Shown: positions 61,050 through 64,000 of the stretch, piece by piece | How positions within the stretch are numbered: position 1 is the first letter of the stretch | Layout: the number at the start of each line of letters is the position of its first letter | Source of the DNA: Byssovorax sp. | Lineage (GTDB): Bacteria; Myxococcota_A; Polyangia; Polyangiales; Polyangiaceae | Length of the DNA stretch: 64,000 bases | NCBI GenBank assembly: GCA_025362495.1 | Contig: JANYGI010000102.1 | Coordinates: 124,001 to 188,000, forward strand | Reading direction: 5' to 3' | Made by a program: the position numbers and the translations under genes | The notes under the pieces: generated by a model | Told to the model about the DNA's origin: nothing | The model's input: only the letters and a program-made list of their open reading frames with translations | Database searches by the model: none

Positions 61050-61724
61050 ATGAATCCCAGCCTGTTCCAGACCCTGCCGAGCGCGAAATCCCAGGAGCCG
61101 TCCGGGGTCGACAACGCCTCTCCCGGGACCGTACGCAGCGACCGCGGCGGAGCCTCCGAGTCGGCGCGCCCCGCGGCCGAGCGCGCTCCTTTCACTCTGC
61201 TCGACGGCGTCAAGCTGCTCTCCGGCGCGGTCAAGGTCGCTCGGGCGATTGGCCCGGTCGTGACGCTCGCGCGCCTCGCTGGCCTGCGCAACCCGCTCTC
61301 CTGGGTGGGCCTCGCGCGCCGTCGTGGCCCGCTCGCGACGCTGTCGCTCTTCGGCGCGGGCCTCGCCGTGGGCGCGGGCGCCGGGCTCCTCTATGCGCCG
61401 CGGTCCGGCCCCGAGCTCCGCCGCGCTATCGTCGATGGATGGCTGACGGGCAACGCCCCTCCGGCCGACGGCACCTCGCAGAGTGCCAGTGATTCCACGG
61501 CTACCCGCGGCAGCCGGATCGCCCCCTGGGTATCGGCGAGCACCGTATCGATCCAGGACGCCGCGCGGCACGTCGTCGACGTCGACGCGGCCACCGCGCG
61601 CGACGGCGCCGCGCTGCACGCCCAGCCCTCCGCGGCGCTCCCCGATCACGAGCACGCCGTCGTCGACAGCGAGGCCAGCAAGCCCACCCGCGCGAACGGC
61701 GCCGCCGGCTACCGCTTCGGCTGA
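61050..61724 (+). CDS. YtxH-like envelope-stress-type protein
   Basis: 224-residue protein. The first 70 residues are low complexity. The central segment TLSLFGAGLAVGAGAGLLYA, followed by PRSGPELRRAI, is the single membrane helix plus cytosolic motif of YtxH-family proteins. The C-terminal 90 residues are Ala/Ser/Asp-rich and probably disordered. ATG at 61050 with GAGA upstream; a GTG at 61008 is an alternative. The role is unknown; YtxH members are stress-linked. Confidence 0.62.
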   Translation: MNPSLFQTLPSAKSQEPSGVDNASPGTVRSDRGGASESARPAAERAPFTLLDGVKLLSGAVKVARAIGPVVTLARLAGLRNPLSWVGLARRRGPLATLSLFGAGLAVGAGAGLLYAPRSGPELRRAIVDGWLTGNAPPADGTSQSASDSTATRGSRIAPWVSASTVSIQDAARHVVDVDAATARDGAALHAQPSAALPDHEHAVVDSEASKPTRANGAAGYRFG

Positions 61725-61808
61725 GCGCGCCCGCGCTCGCTCCGATTCTCTCTCCTCGCTCCCATCGTAGCTCGAGAACCCCTATTCAGAGGTCGAGGAG
61801 GAAGCTCC

Positions 61809-62474
61809 GTGTCGAAGTCCACGCTCGCGGTGCAGTACGTGACGGCCGCCGCGGCGCGGGGCGAGCGCGCCGCGATGTTCGTCTTCGACGAGAGCATCGG
61901 TACGCTGGTGTCGCGCGCAGAGGCCCTGGCGATGCCGCTCGCGCAAGGCATCGACGACGGCACGATCTTGATCAAGCAGATCGATCCCGCCGAGCTCGCG
62001 CCGGGGGAGTTCGGGAGCCTCGTGCGGCGCGCCGTCGAGGAGCACGACGTCAAGGTCATCGTCATCGACAGCCTCAATGGTTATCTCAACGCCATGCCCG
62101 AGGAGCGTTTTCTCACGCTCCACCTCCACGAGCTGCTCTGCTATCTCGGCGAGCGGGGCGTCGCCACCATCCTGGTGATGGCCCAGCACGGCCTCATCGG
62201 CCCCGGGATGACGTCGTCGGTCGACGTCAGCTACCTGGCCGACTGCGTGATCCTGCTCCGCTACTACGAGGCGCAGGCCCAGATCCACAAGGCCATCTCG
62301 GTGCTGAAGAAGCGGAGCGGCCCGCACGAGAAGTACATTCGCGACTACGGGATGAGCGCCAAGGGCATCTTCGTCGGGCCACCGCTCACTCAATTCCGCG
62401 GGCTGCTCACCGGTATGCCCGGTCAGAATGGCAATCCCCCGGAGGCGTTCAGCTCGAACGGGGGTAGAGGATGA
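61809..62474 (+). CDS. Truncated KaiC-domain ATPase starting inside its P-loop
   Basis: 221-residue single KaiC-like domain. It starts with GTG at 61809 and the first residues SKSTLAVQYVTAAAARGERA are the end of a Walker A loop. Read upstream in frame the sequence is GRGGSSVSKSTL, a P-loop with Ser in place of the last Gly. GGAGG is 8 bp before the GTG, so the missing loop coincides with the ribosome site. Walker B (VKVIVIDSLNGYL) is present. The chain lacks a first KaiC domain, so it is shorter than normal. It overlaps the hybrid kinase gene by ATGA and may work by binding rather than ATP hydrolysis. Confidence 0.8.
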   Translation: MSKSTLAVQYVTAAAARGERAAMFVFDESIGTLVSRAEALAMPLAQGIDDGTILIKQIDPAELAPGEFGSLVRRAVEEHDVKVIVIDSLNGYLNAMPEERFLTLHLHELLCYLGERGVATILVMAQHGLIGPGMTSSVDVSYLADCVILLRYYEAQAQIHKAISVLKKRSGPHEKYIRDYGMSAKGIFVGPPLTQFRGLLTGMPGQNGNPPEAFSSNGGRG

Positions 62475-64000
62475 CCGCGGACTCGGAGCGTGTCCTCATC
62501 CTGGCTCCGCGGGGGCGCGACGCGCCCATAGCCGCGCGGGTGCTGCACGACGCCGGCGTCGACTCCCTCGCTTGCGCCGACGTGATCGAGCTCTGCCGCG
62601 AGATCGACGCCGGCGCCGGAGCGGTGCTGGTGACGACCGAGGCCCTGCCTCGCGCCGCCGTCGAGGAGATCGTCGGCGCTTTGCAGCGACAACCCTCCTG
62701 GTCCGAGCTCCCCGTGCTGGTGTTCGCGGCGCCCGGCCTCGACGGCGCCGTACCCTCGCTCGGGCCGATCGAGGCCCGCGCCCACATCACCATCCTCGAC
62801 CGGCCCGTGCGGGTGAAATCGCTGATCAGCGCCACGCGATCAGCGCTGCTGGCGCGACGACGGCAGTACCAGCTCCGTAACCTGATGACGGAGCTTGAGG
62901 ACCGCGTCCACGAGCGCGACAAGTTCCTCGCCATCCTCGGTCACGAGCTGCGGAATCCGCTCGCGGCGATCCTCCTCGCGTCGCAGACGCTCGACACGGT
63001 CGACTCGAAGCTCGACTGGGAGCACGCCGCGCTGATCGAGAGGCAGTCTCGTCACCTCACGCGCCTCGTCGACGATCTGCTGGATCTGTCGCGGGTGACG
63101 GCCGGCAAGATCGTTCTCCAGCGGCAGATCGTCGACCTCAACCGCACGGTCGAGGACGCGATTGTCTCGCTCCAGAACATCTCCCAGAGCCAGGGGGTGA
63201 CGCTGCATTTCGCCGCCTCGGCGCGGCCGGTGCTCGTCGACGGAGATCCGGTGCGGCTCGAGCAGATCGTGGTCAATCTGCTGACCAACGCGGTGAAGTA
63301 CACGCTGGTGGGCGGGCGCGCCGACATCTTCGTCGAAGAGGCCGCCGACGAGGCTCGCGTCCGCGTCGAGGACACTGGCGTCGGCATCGATCCGTCGCGG
63401 ATCACCAGCATCTTTGGCCTCTTCATGCAGGCCGAGAACGCCATCGGCCGCGCCCGGGGCGGGATGGGGATCGGGCTCTCGCTGGTGCGCAGCCTGGTGG
63501 AGCTCCACAGTGGCGCGGTGACGGTGAAGAGCGACGGTATCGGGCAAGGTAGCGAGTTCACCGTGACGCTCCCGCTCGCGACGGCGGAGCAGCGGCTGGC
63601 GGGCGCGCCGACAGCCGTGCTCGACGTGTCCCCGAAGCCCCGGCTCTCGATCCTGATCGTGGAGGACAACTCCGACGTCCGGACGCTGATGCAGAACAAG
63701 CTGCGCAAGCTCGGGCACACGGTCGAGGGCTTCCGTGACGGCGAGGACGGGGCCGTGGAGATCTCGTCGCGCCTCCCGGATCTGGCGCTGGTCGATCTCG
63801 GCTTGCCCGGGATCGACGGTTACGAGGTGGCCAATCGCGTGCGCGAGGCGGTCGGAGATCGGGTGTACCTGGTGGCGCTGAGCGGCTTCGGACAGCCCGA
63901 GGACAAGCGCCGCGCGCTCGAGGCCGGATTCGACGAGCACGTGACCAAGCCGGCCGACGTGAAGGCCCTGAACGAGCTGCTGGGGCGCGTGCAGCAGCGG
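62471..64000 (+). CDS. Hybrid sensor histidine kinase, right edge truncated
   Basis: 510 residues visible, no stop before the window end. N-terminal pseudo-receiver-like domain (RVLILAPRGRDAPIAARVLH, lacking a clear Asp acceptor), then HisKA with His158 in LGHELRNPLAAILLA, a HATPase domain (NLLTNAVKYT, EDTGVGIDPSRI, GMGIGLSLVRSLVEL), and a C-terminal receiver with Asp442 in ALVDLGLPGIDGYEV. It is coupled to the truncated KaiC gene by an ATGA overlap, mirroring the KaiC-kinase pairing on the other side of the divergent region. Confidence 0.88.
   Translation, partial: MTADSERVLILAPRGRDAPIAARVLHDAGVDSLACADVIELCREIDAGAGAVLVTTEALPRAAVEEIVGALQRQPSWSELPVLVFAAPGLDGAVPSLGPIEARAHITILDRPVRVKSLISATRSALLARRRQYQLRNLMTELEDRVHERDKFLAILGHELRNPLAAILLASQTLDTVDSKLDWEHAALIERQSRHLTRLVDDLLDLSRVTAGKIVLQRQIVDLNRTVEDAIVSLQNISQSQGVTLHFAASARPVLVDGDPVRLEQIVVNLLTNAVKYTLVGGRADIFVEEAADEARVRVEDTGVGIDPSRITSIFGLFMQAENAIGRARGGMGIGLSLVRSLVELHSGAVTVKSDGIGQGSEFTVTLPLATAEQRLAGAPTAVLDVSPKPRLSILIVEDNSDVRTLMQNKLRKLGHTVEGFRDGEDGAVEISSRLPDLALVDLGLPGIDGYEVANRVREAVGDRVYLVALSGFGQPEDKRRALEAGFDEHVTKPADVKALNELLGRVQQR

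Overview
The window is very GC-rich, almost fully coding, and looks like a chromosomal segment of a myxobacterium of the Polyangiales/Sorangiineae type (Myxococcota). The signs are two proteins with MYXO-CTERM tails, many lipoproteins with low-complexity Ser/Thr/Gly/Ala linkers after the lipobox, a ceramide-glucosyltransferase-like enzyme, a deltaproteobacterial-type outer-membrane protein, and frequent GTG/TTG starts with ATGA/GTGA gene overlaps. No rRNA, tRNA, CRISPR array, transposase or prophage was seen.

Layout. 1-8.4 kb: an eight-gene minus-strand operon for a surface oligosaccharide (UDP-glucuronate decarboxylase, three tandem CgeB-type glycosyltransferases, a GT4 enzyme, a B12-binding radical SAM protein, two sugar-nucleotide epimerases). 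8.5-9.7 kb: a DUF1003 membrane protein and a small zinc-ribbon protein. 9.7-19.9 kb: the most striking locus, an eight-gene minus-strand operon (two paralogous lipoproteins, a lipoprotein hydrolase, an outer-membrane protein, a PhaE/phasin-like protein, an acyl-CoA ligase, a class III-type PHA synthase, a lipoprotein lipase) divergent from a PhaR-type regulator, with TGCA-type palindromes on both sides of phaR. It suggests a route from outer-membrane lipid or ester hydrolysis to storage polyester. 20-30 kb: PcrA/UvrD helicase, a candidate small RNA, and housekeeping and lipoprotein genes, including a CpcT/CpeT-like lipoprotein. 30-41 kb: 2-oxoglutarate dehydrogenase E1, phosphoglucose isomerase, an esterase-like lipoprotein lacking its nucleophile, a lamin-tail/thrombospondin-3 MYXO-CTERM protein and a GT21 enzyme. 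41.8-50 kb: a phosphate island (purple-acid-phosphatase-like enzyme, DUF47-Pit, and PHO-box-preceded pstSCAB-phoU). 50-53.4 kb: a TerB-like protein, a lipidated trypsin-like protease and a hypothetical protein. 53.6-55.7 kb: an accessory patch with an MqsRA toxin-antitoxin pair and the debris of a type I restriction-modification locus. 56.7-64 kb: two KaiC/two-component modules transcribed away from each other. One has a receiver with Asp replaced by Glu, a double-domain KaiC ATPase and a histidine kinase. The other has an N-terminally truncated KaiC domain and a hybrid kinase that runs off the right edge.

Repeats: two copies of a MITE-like element with near-identical inverted ends (29.4 and 45.2 kb), a REP-like palindrome inside the restriction-modification remnant, and isolated perfect inverted repeats in non-coding gaps. 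Very long antisense open frames are artefacts of the GC-rich codon usage and are not annotated. Family names come from reading motifs by eye, not from database searches.
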